From assembly GCA_950295325.1 (NCBI GenBank), contig OX485803.1, positions 27,220,001 to 27,284,000 on the forward strand: DNA of 64,000 bases, read 5' to 3'. Shown in pieces: positions 1 to 13,461 of the stretch (positions within the stretch are counted from its first letter, which is position 1; the number at the start of each line of letters is the position of its first letter). Source of the stretch: Polytrichum commune (lineage: Eukaryota > Streptophyta > Polytrichopsida > Polytrichales > Polytrichaceae). A program made the translations under genes and the position numbers. Under the pieces are notes generated by a model that had not been told where the DNA came from, did no database searches, and worked only from the letters and a program-made list of their open reading frames with translations.

Positions 1-327
1 ACTTATCAAAAAACATATTAATTTTGATTGCCTTTACCATCCCATCACACGTGACATCCTTGATGACTTTGAGTTAGTGTAAAGTACATATCATTTAATT
101 GGGATCATTACTATATACTTAAAAGGATTGGGAGACTCAAATGCAGTTTCAAAATTTTGTTTGAATCGTTCTTGTTAAAAGAACTCTTTTGATTTCCTCA
201 CCCATTAAAATGTGTTTCAAGATGTAAATCCTAATCTCAATTTTTAGCTTTATCTTACAAACATGTGTATGACTGCAATCTCTCTCAATCATTAGTAGAA
301 ATTTATGCTAAAAAGATTCGCAGCTGA

Positions 328-554
328 AATCGGCCGCAGTTCTTTTGACCATCCTAATCTGTAGTTGCTAAACGATTGTAGATTTGTTTTTGGTTTAGCA
401 ATTGACATTCTAGGAGTTTGGGTTCAAGACCTTTCCAACGGTATATTACACGCCCACTTTTTTAACCAAAAATTCAGTCACAAAATGAATAATAAAAATT
501 TGTAATCGTTTGGCGAGTGTAGATCAAGCTGGTCAAAAGAACCGCAACCAATTT
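328..554. mobile_element. Foldback MITE with about 50-base terminal inverted repeats
   Basis: The ends pair as AAATCGGCCGCAGTTCTTTT and AAATTGGTTGCGGTTCTTTT (reverse complement of the right end), differing by four transitions. Pairing continues for about 50 bases. The centre contains CCTTTCCAACGGTATATTAC, which recurs inside the composite element at 50.4-51.6 kb, so this is a dispersed family. No transposase is present. The target duplication is not clear. Confidence 0.6.
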
Positions 555-3500
555 TTTTGGGGGACATAGTTGTCTACTTGTGAACGATCTTGAAATTTAT
601 CTTTTCTACAAAAAAAAAATTGCATGAAACAACAATAAAGATTGAGAAAATGGTTTTTCCCAACTCCCATCATGTTATGCAACTTATTATTGGAGCAAAT
701 CACCCAAACCTAAAATGATTTCAATCCTATTCTAGTTTATTTTGAAAACATATATTTTTCTAAAGGAGTTGGTGATTATAGATGACAAAGCTATTTTTTC
801 AAGTTGTATACATACAATCTAAATGTCATCCTTCAATGTTTCATTGCACTTACCCCCTCACAAGTAAGTTCCACATGGCATGTATTGCCACAAAAACATT
901 GAGCAAAAATTATTTCATTTTCATCCCTACTCACCTTTCCAAATTATCTTCTTTCGACTAGAATGTCCACAAGGAATAGTAAGAGCTTATCCATGCATTC
1001 ATTCCTACATGAGAACAACCACTAAAAAAATATGAACATGTATAATGAAGCATGTAACATGACATATTAAAAATATTTGATTGACACGTGAAGCATAAAT
1101 AAACATACAACATTGACACACAAATTTATGACAAGCTTTGAATAGGCATTATAAACAAGAGAGACTACATAGTGCACGTAGTGAGATTGGCTTGCTAGGG
1201 GTGAAGTAGGGATTCAATGAGCTCCTATTCATCATGTGAGGAAGTCATTTGGCGGTCTAAGCCAAGCTACCTTTTGTAGAACACCGATGGCTTCTACACT
1301 AATATGTGCAAGTAGGTTGCCTTTGCAAAAAGATCATCCCTTTACCCATGCAAATTTGCCTTGGGCCAAAACCAAATCTCAAAACGGTATAACTATGTTC
1401 ATGTGTCCATATGCCAATCTCGATCAAATCAAATCAAATATATGTTTATTTTTGTGGGAGTAGATATTTAGAATATTGTGGAATCTTAATAAATTATCGT
1501 GGATTAGCTTGATTGCACAAATTAGTGTAGACACGTTTTATTGATTTTAAGGGGACTTGGTTTATCTACTAGATACATAGTCTACTAGATACATGGTTTT
1601 CGTCTTTTGACTTTCTATAGCCCCTTGGGCCCTCATGGTCTAGTGTAACGCAAAATGGAGCTATCTTCATATATTTTGGATAGCAATAGCCATGGCCCCT
1701 CAAGCTCTAGTGTAAAATGGCCCTAACAATGGATATGTTAGGGCCTAGTTATTGTATGTATGTGTGTGTGTTTATTTGTATATATACTCACTCTCATATG
1801 CAATGCGAGGGGTCTAATGATTTAGAAACCAAGAAATTGTTCGACCATGAAATTTTGAGGACCCTTGAAACTCATCAAAAGGCCAAACCATGGAACATTG
1901 AAGATAAAAATTGTGTGACTGCATGCCTTCAAGTGGAGTGCAATTAAGACGTATGCCGCCGGATTCTTAACCAAATGATGCTTAATAACCATCTTATACA
2001 CGTGGGTCCTTCCAACACAATACATTTCTAATAAATAGAGGGTTGTGATTTTTGAAATGTCATGGTGTCTCAATTTTATGTCATACCAACCTATTTGAAG
2101 CGGGCTTGACGCAAAGTATGATAGCGCATAAAACCTCATCCATTTCAAACCATGTGAAACTTCATATTAGTTTCGCATTCATTCAAATATTCTTGGTCGC
2201 TAAATTAGTTCCTTAACCTCTAGCGTAATAGTGAAGTGGGCCGGTCTTTATCTCTTTCCACCAATAAGCGATTCTAGGTGTCAATGGTCACGGGCCCTCA
2301 AGCTCTAGCATAAAAGTGAAGTGGGACGGTCTCAATCTCTTTCCACCAACGAGTGTCAATGGTCACGGGCCCTCAAGCTCTAGGGTAAAGTGTCATTACT
2401 AGGCCGGTAAGTTAAATGAAGCTCTTGTCTTTAGAATTATGAAAAGTTTCAATATGTGCCCAAAAAATAAATAAAATTATGAAAAGTTGAAAATGGGGAA
2501 GTTACTCCAGGCTTGTGGGGCACATGGCTGCCTCAATTTTGATGGTCATGTCATACACTGACACCGAAATTTTGAACCGGAGGCCGGGACTTGGTTGCTT
2601 TTTATTAGTTCTTCCCATCAAGCACACGTCCCCACTCTCTTGTCTCACATGGATGACCATAAGTGGAAATTTTCAAAAACGTGAAAGTGGCTTCCGGGAA
2701 TTTAAAGCTCACTCGAAGTGCAAGGGATTGGTGTCATGTGAGTGACGTCATCATGGTAAAATCGAGCACCTGCAAAAAACACACATAATGTTACAATCTC
2801 GGGATCTTTTACCTATCCCATCGTATTTTATTAGTAACTCCACGATCTTTTTGGAGTTCATAGACTCCCTCAAGCCAACGATGTAATTATGACTTGAGGA
2901 TATAACATCATTCGATCCTCGTCTTTTTCAAAACATACCATCTCCGACATGATGCAATAGGCCTTGTCCCAAGCCATCATGAGGATGTTTTGATCTTTAA
3001 GTTGGTGGTTTCTGGTCTGTAGATGGGTCTATGCTTGAATTTGAGTTTCATGTACGCATTCTGAAACGGTTTCTGAGAGTTTATATTGGTTCTCATTGGA
3101 TCTTTTGGATTTTTTAAGGACAAATTTGATAATCGTAGGTTTAGTATTGGGGCTTTGAGATAATATTGTGGCGACCTGAAATAGCGGCATCACACTTGAA
3201 AGGGGGTTTTTTTCTTTTCTTTCTTTCAATATGTAGTTCTAATAGACACTTTATATGGGTGTTTTGGGAGATTGATGGGTATATGCTTCCTTGTCATATG
3301 TGGTCTAATTTGATCTTGAGCTTGGTTGCAAAGTAACTTGGGGCTCTTACTTAATAGCCTTCATCATGCTGAGTCCCATGTGCTTCAATGAGGAATTCCT
3401 TATGGCTATGAATGGCCTTTTGGCAACTACTTGGGGTATATGCAATGTGCATGCATCTAAATTGGGGTGTGGAGGTGTAAATTGATATCTTGGAGCTTAG

Positions 3501-4480
3501 CTTGGAAATGGGAATGACCTTGTTGTTGACATATACTTTGCCACATGATTGTTTGTGCTGCCAATTTTTATGTGCCATTTTTTTGCCAAAAAGACAATTG
3601 AATGTGTCTTTTTGGTTATCGAATGCATAATGTGCTTATTTTCCATTCTTGCACCCATGCCCTACAATAACCATGGTCCATATGTTGAATGAGAGGCATC
3701 AAGGTGCATAACATTATTCATTTATATGGTTGTGTTCCATTCTATATTTCGCATTTGACACGGGCCTCCACTACTTTACCTTCATGGGAATAAACTTAAA
3801 AAATAAGAAGAAATTGACACCGGTACGAACAATTAATAACGCCAACATTTTTTAGTGACTAATATCAAGATATACAATGTTTGATGTAATAATGATACTT
3901 GTAAATAATGTTGGGAGAATAACTCCACCCAGCTATCCAACTGTCAACCTAAATGTATGAAGAGTAAACGAACATTCTTTCTTTGTTCAGGGGACTCACA
4001 ACATTTAACTAACATATTCTAGGGTCATGAAACCGACCCACATGACTAAATAATGTTATGTGGACAAATCTTTAATTTGAACGCATGCACATAGGTGATA
4101 TAGGAAACCCTACATCTATTGTCTTCCACCCTAAGATTTTTCTCTACCTAACTTGGACAATAACATGTGATTATTTGTAGTTGTTTAAGGCCCTTTGCTT
4201 CCAATGGGTCTAACCCTTACAACCCCCCCCCCCCCGGCCCCCCTCCCTTCCAAATTATGCCTCTTGTGAGTTCTAATGTTTACAACCCTCCAGTACAAGG
4301 CAACACTAAATTGGCCATTTGCTCGATTTTTTTTTTTTTTTTTTTGGGGGGGGGGGATTGGAGGGATTTTGAATACAAAAGAGCCAATTTCATCTTGATG
4401 CAGTAGAGTAGTTTCATTCTTGATTTAAATTTTATTTTTGGACAACCATTTTTGCATATTGGAAATGGCCTTGGGCTAGA
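555..4480. other. AT-rich intergenic stretch with old MITE scraps
   Basis: No supported gene was found. Pieces of the GGGCCACTTCACAC-type MITE family (CACGGGCCCTCAAGCTCTAG motif) lie near 1,620-1,715 and 2,218-2,395. The second is a tandem pair with an 85-base spacing. Homopolymer runs of 13 C (4,223-4,235) and of 19 T followed by 11 G (4,327-4,356) are present. The remaining short open frames have no recognisable protein character. Confidence 0.6.
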
Positions 4481-4828
4481 TCACATCTTCATTCGGCTGG
4501 GCTTTGCCCCTTCCACGCCTCTTTCACTGCCCGGTCTTCTTGCCTGCACCTGCGTGGGAACTCTTTCTCATTGGGGACCAACTTGACAATGCCCGGTCAC
4601 CTAAGCCATTAAGCGCCTGGTCACTTAAGCCATTAAGTTGCTTTGACATGTGAAGGATCTCCATCAATTAACTTGGGAATAATGAAAATGATGTCAACTT
4701 GAATATTTGTAATTTTGAGCGGGTATTATCACATTGGTTCCCAACGAGGAAGAGTTCCCATGCATGTGCGGGTTGGAAGACTGAACAATGAAGGAGACAT
4801 GGGAGGGGTGAGCCGAACGAAGATGTGA
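4481..4828. repeat. Long inverted repeat (arms about 110 bases)
   Basis: The left arm 4,481-4,596 and the right arm 4,719-4,828 are reverse complements with scattered substitutions and small indels. Anchors are TCACATCTTC/CATTCGGCT, GGGAACTCTT and ACCAA. The spacer of about 120 bases contains a short direct repeat (TAAGCCATTAAG twice). The duplex would be long and imperfect, like a MITE or a young small-RNA precursor. Confidence 0.65.
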
Positions 4829-5786
4829 TTTGGCTCGGGGCTTGGGAATGGGGTCATCGCAATTGACAAGAAAAAAAAACATGTGGAACTTCGATGATAC
4901 ATGTTGTGACCTTCCTAGCACCTTCATGTTGGATGAATTGTCGTTCAAAAGTAAGCCCAAAATGGGCCTCGCAAGGAAGTTAATGGCTAAAAAGCGATCC
5001 AACGTATAGTATACGGTGAGTACGAAGAATGTGTTTATTGCACCCTATAAGTCACGATTCCAATAGAACAAGCAACCCCCTTACTTATTTAAGGCTTTGG
5101 TGGTTTCCCACCTGTCAATGGAAGAATGGCCTCATTTGAGTGTCGCTCTTGTACTATGTCCCTTACCCAAAGTAGAATGATATGCATCCATCCAAAAACT
5201 ACGTAAACTATGATGTTTTTGTCGACTCGTTTCTAGATAGAGTAGGTTATAGTATCACTATCTAATGTTAGAAGCTCATACTCTATGGTATTTTTTAGAA
5301 ATTTAGTTACATACTCGCGCTTGTTGAAGGACCAAACGTAAGGGCGGGCGGGCGGGCACACACTAGGCTCCAATACTAAAGAAACTCCAAAATTGAGCGA
5401 TTTTGTTGTTCAAGAGCAAATTTTCGACCCAAGTAGTTCACACTAGGGTTTGGGTCCAAGGAATGAAAAAAAATGAAGTGTTGGCAGGCGTCAATGTGGC
5501 ATGACTATCATGCCAAAGTTTGAGAATCCCGATTTCCAAAAAAAGAAGCTTCCTCCTTATTTGAGAATCAATCTCGGGTTCAAAAGGAAGGTATATTGAG
5601 GGGTAATTTGGTCCTTAAGTTTTTTGAACATGATCCTAATGTTAAGAACCACCTTTTAAGTTGGACCATGTCAAAACCATGATAGCCTCACCCAAAACTT
5701 GCACCTTAAAATCTTGCACAATAAGTAGATATTGATTTCAAGGATGTCAAGTGCATCATGCTCGTGTGATGAGTTTGAGTCATCTA
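4829..5786. other. Intergenic stretch with GGGTGGG-family MITE remnant
   Basis: A (GGGC)4 run lies near 5,342-5,357. From about 5,360 to 5,670 the sequence resembles the interior of the complete element at 62,197-62,509 (ACTCCAAAATTGAGCGA, GAATGAAAAAAAATGAAGTG, tail AACATGATCCTAATGTTAA), but its ends are lost. No gene was recognised. Confidence 0.5.
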
Positions 5787-5888
5787 CCGTAGTGGGAAGC
5801 GAACTTGGACCAGCTCTGCCTTTTCCACCAATGAGAGTGCTTGAAGTGTAATGGTCACGGGCTCTTAGTCTCGTGTGTGAAGTGGCCC
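5787..5888. mobile_element. Truncated Tourist-like MITE (right end only)
   Basis: About 100 bases match the right end of the complete element at 33,182-33,658, including CCACCAATGAGAGTGCTTGA, GGTCACGGGCTCT and the terminus TGTGTGAAGTGGCCC followed by TTA. The left end is missing. Confidence 0.6.
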
Positions 5889-6014
5889 TTAGTCTTGGCC
5901 TTCCAAATCATAGAGCGACAATCCTTTTCACTTCTTGGATTTTAAAATCAATTTCATCTTTTCTTTTTTACATAACATCACCAAGCATTCTTCTTCTTCT
6001 TCTTCTTCCGATTA

Positions 6015-6196
6015 ATTTTTTTTGTTAAATAATCATAACATTTTAAAGACATAACAATGTTTTGTGGGATTGGCGGTATTCCATAGAATATTCTACATAG
6101 ATGAGTGTGGGAAATATTCTGTGGAATACCCTCAGTCCCACATAGCATTGTTATGAATTTGAATAATGTTATGATAATTGTTTGTCAAAAAAATTA
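6015..6196. repeat. Near-palindromic foldback, arms about 75-80 bases
   Basis: The left arm (about 6,015-6,096) and right arm (about 6,110-6,196) are complementary through CATAACAATG, TGTGGGA, GGTATTCCA and GAATATT, with a spacer of about 15 bases. It has the size and form of a MITE or a long RNA hairpin. It is preceded by a TTC repeat at about 5,989-6,009. No matching copy was noticed elsewhere in the window. Confidence 0.65.
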
Positions 6197-7385
6197 TGGT
6201 ATATAGTCTGAATGCTCACCTAATGCTTGGTCCAATGGAAAATAGCCAAAGAGCTCAGTAACATTATGAAAAAATTGGAATTCAATCAAAGTTTAACTAA
6301 GAATGTATTTGAAACAAACTAGTCAATGGTCGAGTATTCCAAAAACAGGACCCATGCTCGCTCTATGGAATTATTTAAGAAAGAATCCCTCAAATCTCTC
6401 GTAATGCAATGAGGCAATTTTTTTTTCTTCTTGTAATTTTTAATTTTTATGTTCCATGAAGCCAAAAGAGTATGGAGTCCACTCGACAGGGTGGAAGCCC
6501 CCATATTTATAAAGGCAGTCGCTTGCATTTTGGGTCAAAGTCTAGGCATGTTAGTGTGCAAATTTCAACGAATTCGAGTCACAAGACATTTCCATTCCGC
6601 GGCCTTTTTTATTACACAAGACTTTATGGTTGGGAAGAAAACCTGCCCGAAATAATAATAAAGTCTCACTAGCTAAACTATTTCATAGGCTAGATTTGCG
6701 GTCTAAAATGAAGTCCTCCCATCCTTTTTGGTGGTCATAGGTTTAGTGCTGGCTAGAGCCCAAATTACACAAATACATGAGATGACTTAATTGAATCATA
6801 TGTTTGGTTTGTTTGTTATTTGTAGTTGAAGTTTTTTTTGTCAAGATTTCTGTGTGTGTGTGTGTGTTTTCCTCCTTTTTTTGGTTTCTTTCTTTCTTCT
6901 TTGGTAAAGACAAACAATGTTGCTCTTGTTTGAGAACGAGATTGTGTATGATTTTACTTAAACATATATTCTCATTGCATATTAGAGTGATAAGACTTAA
7001 TTTTGATAAAGGACCGTTCATTTGAGGGTTTAGGGTTTCCCGTTTTGGATCGGTCATTGTGACATCATGTGGTCTTTGGTCATCATGTAACAACTAACGT
7101 CGGTGTGACACGTGCCAACGTGTTATTAATGCTTACCCAATCAACAACTAGGGCCAACTATGACAAGGTTTCTTGATTTTTTTTTCTAGTCGACTACCGC
7201 TATCAACGGTCTAGATTTAGCAATAATCGAAATTTGATGGTCGACTAGGAGGAGTCAAACAATAGTTGAATGCCACCCAAAAAAAATGGTACTGCTACTA
7301 GTGGTCTAGATCTAGCAACCGAGTCATTCAAACGGTAGAATGAAATCTAATACAAAATCATGGAGGGCTGCAATTACTCGTTGAT
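6197..7385. other. AT-rich intergenic stretch
   Basis: No supported gene. It contains a short TG repeat near 6,850-6,870. Open frames here are low-complexity and overlap on opposite strands. Confidence 0.5.
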
Positions 7386-7388
7386 TTA

Positions 7389-7728
7389 GGGCCGGTTTAC
7401 ACTACGGTGGAGAAGTCCACCGGTCATGAAAAAAAGGGCGTTTCTCAATTGTGATTGGTCGAAAATGCAACTCTTGACCGGTGGGTGTTTACACTAGGTG
7501 AAGAAAACAATGGTGGTGAACTTTTCTCATGGATGATAAAATGACATGGCCGCCTACATGGCGGCACTTTTTGGAGTTGGGCTTCTCCGGAGAAGCCCAA
7601 CTCAATAAAAATATTTTATTGCCTTTAATTCTTCTCCGGCACATCCACCATTTGCCTCATATAACCATGTCTTGGCCAAGCATTCTTGACCGACCGGATG
7701 CCTTCTCCACCGTAGTGTAAACCGGCCC
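7389..7728. mobile_element. Tourist-like (PIF/Harbinger-type) MITE, 340 bp, TTA duplication
   Basis: The terminal inverted repeats begin GGGCCGGTTTACACTACG and continue through GGTGGAGAAG, matched at the right end by CTTCTCCACC...GTAAACCGGCCC. TTA flanks both sides (7,386-7,388 and 7,729-7,731). Three-base TTA/TAA duplications and GGG-starting ends are typical of PIF/Harbinger elements. It has no transposase, so it needed one supplied from elsewhere. Confidence 0.85.
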
Positions 7729-7731
7729 TTA

Positions 7732-10700
7732 GTAGTTGATTTGAATCGGCTGCATTTTAATTAGCAACCCACATTGCGCTTAATTTCCACGTCAACATCT
7801 AAGTTACGGTTGAATGGGAAGTAAACTGCATTTAGTAGTTGATTAAGAGGTTTATCCTTGGGGATGGATCATGATCCACCATCACATCATTTATCGACAT
7901 AAAAATCGTGTTCATGTGAGTCTATGTCCAAGAAGCTTGGGGTCTAAAACAACTCTTAATGTCCTTACTTTTGGATTCAAGACTAGAGTTAAACTTTGAG
8001 ATTGTATCTCAAGCTAGAAGGAGCATTTTTTGTGTTAGGATTTAGAATTTTTCTGGTGGGGAAGTGGTGTTATATTAGGGTTGCTTCATTTTCTCCCACT
8101 TTGAACTTGGACCCTAGTGTAAATTCCTTGGTTCGAAAAAATTACTCTCAGCCAATTGGATCACTTAATTTTCAATGTTTATTTGGTCTTGGACCCTGGT
8201 GTAAAGTTACTTCCATTTACAAATCCAAGAACACCCGACAAATGCACTCATATTCTCCATTCAAGGCTTTGATAGATAATTTATCGCAAAATTGGAGAGA
8301 TGATTGTGGTTGACTCAAGGTATATCTTTGTCGGTTTTGTGCTATAAATGCATTTTAGGGGAGCTCAACTTAACATCATCATGGAACCTAAGGTGTAGAG
8401 GCCTAATTTGGTTACATGAAGCTTTGGACATACATTTGGCCATTAAAATGGCACATGTGAGGTATCAAAAGACATGCAACCCCGAGAGAAGTGCACAACA
8501 CACACACACAAAAAAAGATAATCAACAAAACATTTGCATACACAACATTACTAAGCAACTGGATGGTGGCCTTTTTCCAAAGAAAGAGGGTGCCATTAAA
8601 AAACTATGATAAATTATAGTTTTTTTATCAAAAACTCTAGAGCACACATCCTAAATGCTTGGAGCTCCCTATAAATAGGGGGTTCTAGAATTGAAGGAGA
8701 TTTTTGCTTGTCCAGTACCTTGTCCCATGGAACACAACCAAGAAGTTGCATAATGTTATGTGGCACCCAAATAGATATGAGCAATCGCAGTGAAGATGCT
8801 CCCTCTCCCAATGAGGTTGAGTAAGGGGGAGTTGTTTCAACACCAAAGAAAAAAAATGTTTGAGAAATGATGGCTAGAGGAGTTCAGTGGCAATTTACGT
8901 AGAAACAACATGTGGGAAAAGGTAGGGTGAAATATACTCATATGACATAAATGTTATATTTAGTTTAGAAATACATTAGTCTCTATTGGATGTCATGAGA
9001 TCATTTATATATAACATACGGTACTATATTTTGTGCTATTTTACTTATGCTTTCCTGTAAAATAGTCTAACAAAAATTGAAATGAATAAATTTTTTGGAG
9101 GATGAGTACATTTGGATGGTGAGTTAAGTTATGTTTAAAATAAAACGGGGGTTCATTGGAAACATGAATGAATGAATGAGATTTGGTTTACTACGGCTGA
9201 GCTTTGGTTCACTATGGATGAAACAAGGGAAAAAATAGATTTGTATGGGTAGAAGCACATTGAACTAGTTTTCTCTTTCCCTTTCTATTTTGCACTGCTT
9301 CCTTAGCTGCATAATCGCGCCACCTTCAAATTGTTCAAACATTTTGTCAATTTGCTATGTTTCCTTACATGACAAACATCAACAAAGAAGGAACCCCACT
9401 TGAATACCATGAGGAAGAATTTATTTCCTACTTCTTATAAATAAAATAGGGTACAATTTATTGCATGCTTACAAAATTTATAATTGTTTATAGGGTGGAG
9501 GAAAATGGTGATAAGTAGGATTTTTAATGATTGTGGGTTTAATCTTTTCTTGAAGACTAGGATATATAGCCCCTAAACAAATACTTGGTTCTTGCACATG
9601 TATGCCAATCTTCTATAGAGGTGCCTTCTCCGGGGATGATAAACGTTCGGATACACATGCCACTATGCCTAAATAAGCGGCTAGTCACAAGAGTGCTTTT
9701 CCCTAGTATTATCTTACAAACGTGGCTAGCTCTGGTTGGTTGTCTGACCAAGACCAAACTTTGGCTCATTTTAGAGACCACCTTAAATTACATCAACAAT
9801 CACTAGCAATTGGACTCCACATGAACAACAAGTTACTAACACCATATGTGACCATTTATGATTGACAACCAAACTTTGGCCCATTTTAGAGACCACCCCT
9901 GAGTTTCTCTGCACATGGCAAAGCCAATAAAACAACCTTGCCTCACGGCCAACTCACACAACCTTGGACTTTCATCCCACCTTTGCAAGTTCTCAGTCTA
10001 GAGGTTGGCACTTACATGTTCGTAGTTGGGTTACCCAATCTGCATGAGGGGCTGATCACACCGGCCACTTCTGACACCATCCGTCAGCACCTCCGACTGT
10101 AATAGTGTGAAAAACGGTGGGCCAACATCTATTTCTCAACATAATCCCTAGCAATTTCACGGCTAGAATTGGACGGAATGTTTGGTGTGGTTGGGGCCTG
10201 AATGATTGGTGGCTACTACCAAATTGGCTTGTGAATGTATACTACAATTCAGTTCACTTTGAATTAACAACCAAATTGCAGCCCAAAATAAGTGGCCAAA
10301 TAAGGAGCCTGGCCGCATTAGACTTCTTGACCTTATGATGAATGAAATTAAAGGGTAACTACATAATTTTTATATGTACATGAACCCCAGAACATGGCTC
10401 TTATGAAAGCCTTCGTGAATGACAGATCCTTGAAGGGGTTCAATCTACTCCACATTACCCCTTGTTAATGCGGCACTATATATATACATATATACACCTC
10501 CTAACGGAGACCAAAGTTTCTCTTCTTCTTTTTACATATATACACTCTCTGATAAGGTGTACTCTACGTATATGGTGATTGAAATCTATAAATTTGGGTA
10601 GAATAGAATAAATCGCAATATATTTCAAATGACTCTAGCATTGATGAAATGACAAGAGTTTCAATAATGGTCGGAGACGATCCTAAACTATCGGATGATT

Positions 10701-11413
10701 GTGGATAAATACCCAAATCTCAAGGAAGAGGTTGGCGGATCGATCTCTGGAAAACTTACAAGGTGGTCAACTGCATCATGTGCTTTGGCGCTGGCCTGTT
10801 GGCCTTCTCTCTCAAAAAAATAAAAAAATAAAGAGTTTCAATAGTTCTTTGCATGTGATATTAGCCCCAAACCGCCAGCGGTTAGCAACCAAATTTGGTT
10901 GCCTGTCTCTGTTTGAGGGGCTCCACTGGTTGAAACAAAGTAGCAAGATAAACACAAAGGGCAAATCTTAAACCCTAAAATGGTAAGCTACATTCTAATT
11001 TTAGTTAGGGCCAATTTCTAAAGAATGTGATAGAAATATGATAAACCATTGTAGGCGCAATAGTGAACATAATTACGGTATCTATATGTCAATTTATAAT
11101 TTAAAAAATCATAACTAAAAGGCAATGAAGAGCTACATCATGGCAACATAAAAGTCAACATTAGAGTCGATTTTTAAGCCTCAAATTTTTCTTTCCAAGT
11201 TTGCTCTACAATATTATGTCAATATAATGACATGTATTGGGCTACTGTAGGGCATAGAAAGGCTTCATTTGGCTCAGCTAGCTTGGAGGGGGTATATTGT
11301 AGGCCGAACATCTGTAGGGTAGGTGGGGAACTATGACTGTGGCAATTGAGTGTCATTCAAGTTAAATACAAACACTCAATTGACTTTAAAAATCAACATA
11401 TTATCATGTGTTG
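7732..11413. other. Intergenic stretch without recognised genes
   Basis: Around 7,950-8,215 there are motifs of an unplaced repeat also seen near 30.8-31.1 kb (TTGGACCCTGGTGTAAA). A 30-base direct repeat (CAAACTTTGGC, CATTTTAGAGACCACC) occurs at about 9,759 and 9,870. The open frames do not resemble known proteins. Confidence 0.5.
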
Positions 11414-11416
11414 TTA

Positions 11417-11990
11417 GGGCTGCCTCACACTATGGCCGTCCAAATCGAGAGGCTGTGGATTGAATGGCCAAACATTGTTGAGAGTCCAAATAAATGGGCT
11501 GAAAATAACTAGTAAAATTTAGAAATTTGAGGCTTTGGCTGGGCACAATGTGAAGCCTTCAAAAGGCCAAGGCCAAGCCCAAAGTCCAAAACTTTGGCCA
11601 TGAGCTCCCACGGCCTTTCGACTTGGACATCCATAATGTGAAGCCTCCAAAGGCCAAGCCCAAAGTCCAAAGGAAGAAGGAGCATCCCGCTTAATTTCCT
11701 ACCCAAAACAACCCCTTCAATCTAACGGCCAAGATCTTGTCAAAATTTTAATTTTTTTAATGAAAAAGAATCGACGGCCTCTCGACCAAAATTTGGGTTT
11801 CCATTCCTGTCTGACCCAAACTTCCTTCAAGAGTCTGTTGCTATTGTCATGTATGCATTTTGGAGAGCGGCGGCCTTTGGACTTTGGCCTCTAGTGTGAA
11901 GGGTCGAGAGGCTGAACCCTTGGTTTTCATGCAATTTGATTGGTGGAAATTGACAGCCTCTTGACCTTCAGCCATAATATGAAGCGGCCC
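11417..11990. mobile_element. Tourist-like MITE, 574 bp
   Basis: The ends read GGGCTGCCTCACACTATGGC on the left and GCCATAATATGAAGCGGCCC on the right, inverted with several changes. They are flanked by TTA (11,414-11,416) and TAA (11,991-11,993). Inside, about 35 bases are directly repeated (AGGCCAAGCCCAAAGTCCAA near 11,570 and 11,650). Confidence 0.6.
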
Positions 11991-11993
11991 TAA

Positions 11994-13458
11994 GAAGACA
12001 TTTCACGAACCACACATTTGTAATGAAAAAAGAACTACAATGCATTTGAATATCACATAAAACATCAATATACTATACAACACGATTCTGACTGTTAACC
12101 TCCATCATATTATCAACCTACAAATTCTAAAAGTGTCCACTCCATGAAATTTTTAAGAAAATGTTTATAACGTGTCCTTCAAAATTCAGATTATGCATCT
12201 TTTTTCTTTTTTTTTAATCCAAACACATTCAATGCCTATATAGCTGAAACTTTGAAATGATCAGTGTCTGTAGAACCAACAGTCTTAATTATTTGAGATC
12301 AAGAATATTGTGGGCACCGTGTTCAATCAAAAATACCCTCCCTCCCGCATATCATGTAACATCCTCATAACAAACTAAGAACTTATCAAAAGAAATGTGC
12401 ATTATACTCATTCCAATTGTATTGAAATACCAAATATTGATTTCTAGCTTTTACACGTTCATTAACATTTTTGAAGACAAAATTATGCTTCAATTTTGTT
12501 TCAATATACGATGAGTCCACAATATAACTCAATGGCATTAAAACAAGTACGTCACAATATGTTGAAATTGTCACAATATCCAATAGCTTGGTAGATACAA
12601 ACTAAGAGAATGTTGGACGACTAGGATGTATGTTACTTGGGGGGTGGACTAATGTGAGTGTAAGAAGGGGTATTATTTGAGGCATTAATGCACATCGTAT
12701 ACGTAAGGGAGAGGTATAAATTTCCCTGGTGTGTATAATAAAAAAAAGTATACAAATTTATGAAGTTAAGGTAGATGTACAAAAGGGAGCCTTAAGGTTT
12801 GGAGGAAAATTTGACAATAGATGTATTAGTTTTGTCCAATCCATGTTTTCATCCATTTTCGTCATATGGTAATAGTCCTCCATGACTACCATGTTCATTC
12901 TTGTTAGGGTTTGCATTTGGGTTTTTGGGTTTTTGCAAACTGGAGGCTCTTGGACAACTCATGGGTTCCCTTGAGTTTCTCTCTCCGGATTGTGGCTAAG
13001 TTATTATGCTTTAGTCTTTGTAAGTTTGATGCAATTGTTTAATTACATGCTATGGATGAAAATTTGTTCAATGATTTTCTCGTTGGAAGTGGATTTCAAA
13101 TGTAATAAGGGACTGTTGGAATCATGACTTATATTTCACATATGTAGTGGAGGCATTTATCACATTGAATTGAAAAGCTTAACATATATACATGAATCCA
13201 TTTTCTAGCATGCCCCATTAGTACGTATACATTTTTTTTCTCCATAAAGTTCCGCTATATAGGGGGTTTAATTTCATAGAGACCCATGCACGTCATTTAG
13301 GTTTCCAACGAAGAGTCCACCCCCTAGTGTATGTTACCCCCAATTTGTTGGTATCCTACACACATACATACCAATCAAACTTCTCAACCCCTTTAAAAAA
13401 TAAATCAACATCAAGCAAAGTTTTATTGATAGTAAAAACTAACATGATCGGCGTGATT
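11994..13458. other. AT-rich intergenic stretch
   Basis: No supported gene, RNA gene or clear repeat was seen. Open frames are short and AT-driven. Confidence 0.5.
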
Positions 13459-13461
13459 TTA

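Noticed and set aside
415-440. GGGTTCAAGACC resembling a tRNA B box
   Set aside because: No A box or cloverleaf is present; the motif belongs to the foldback element at 328-554.
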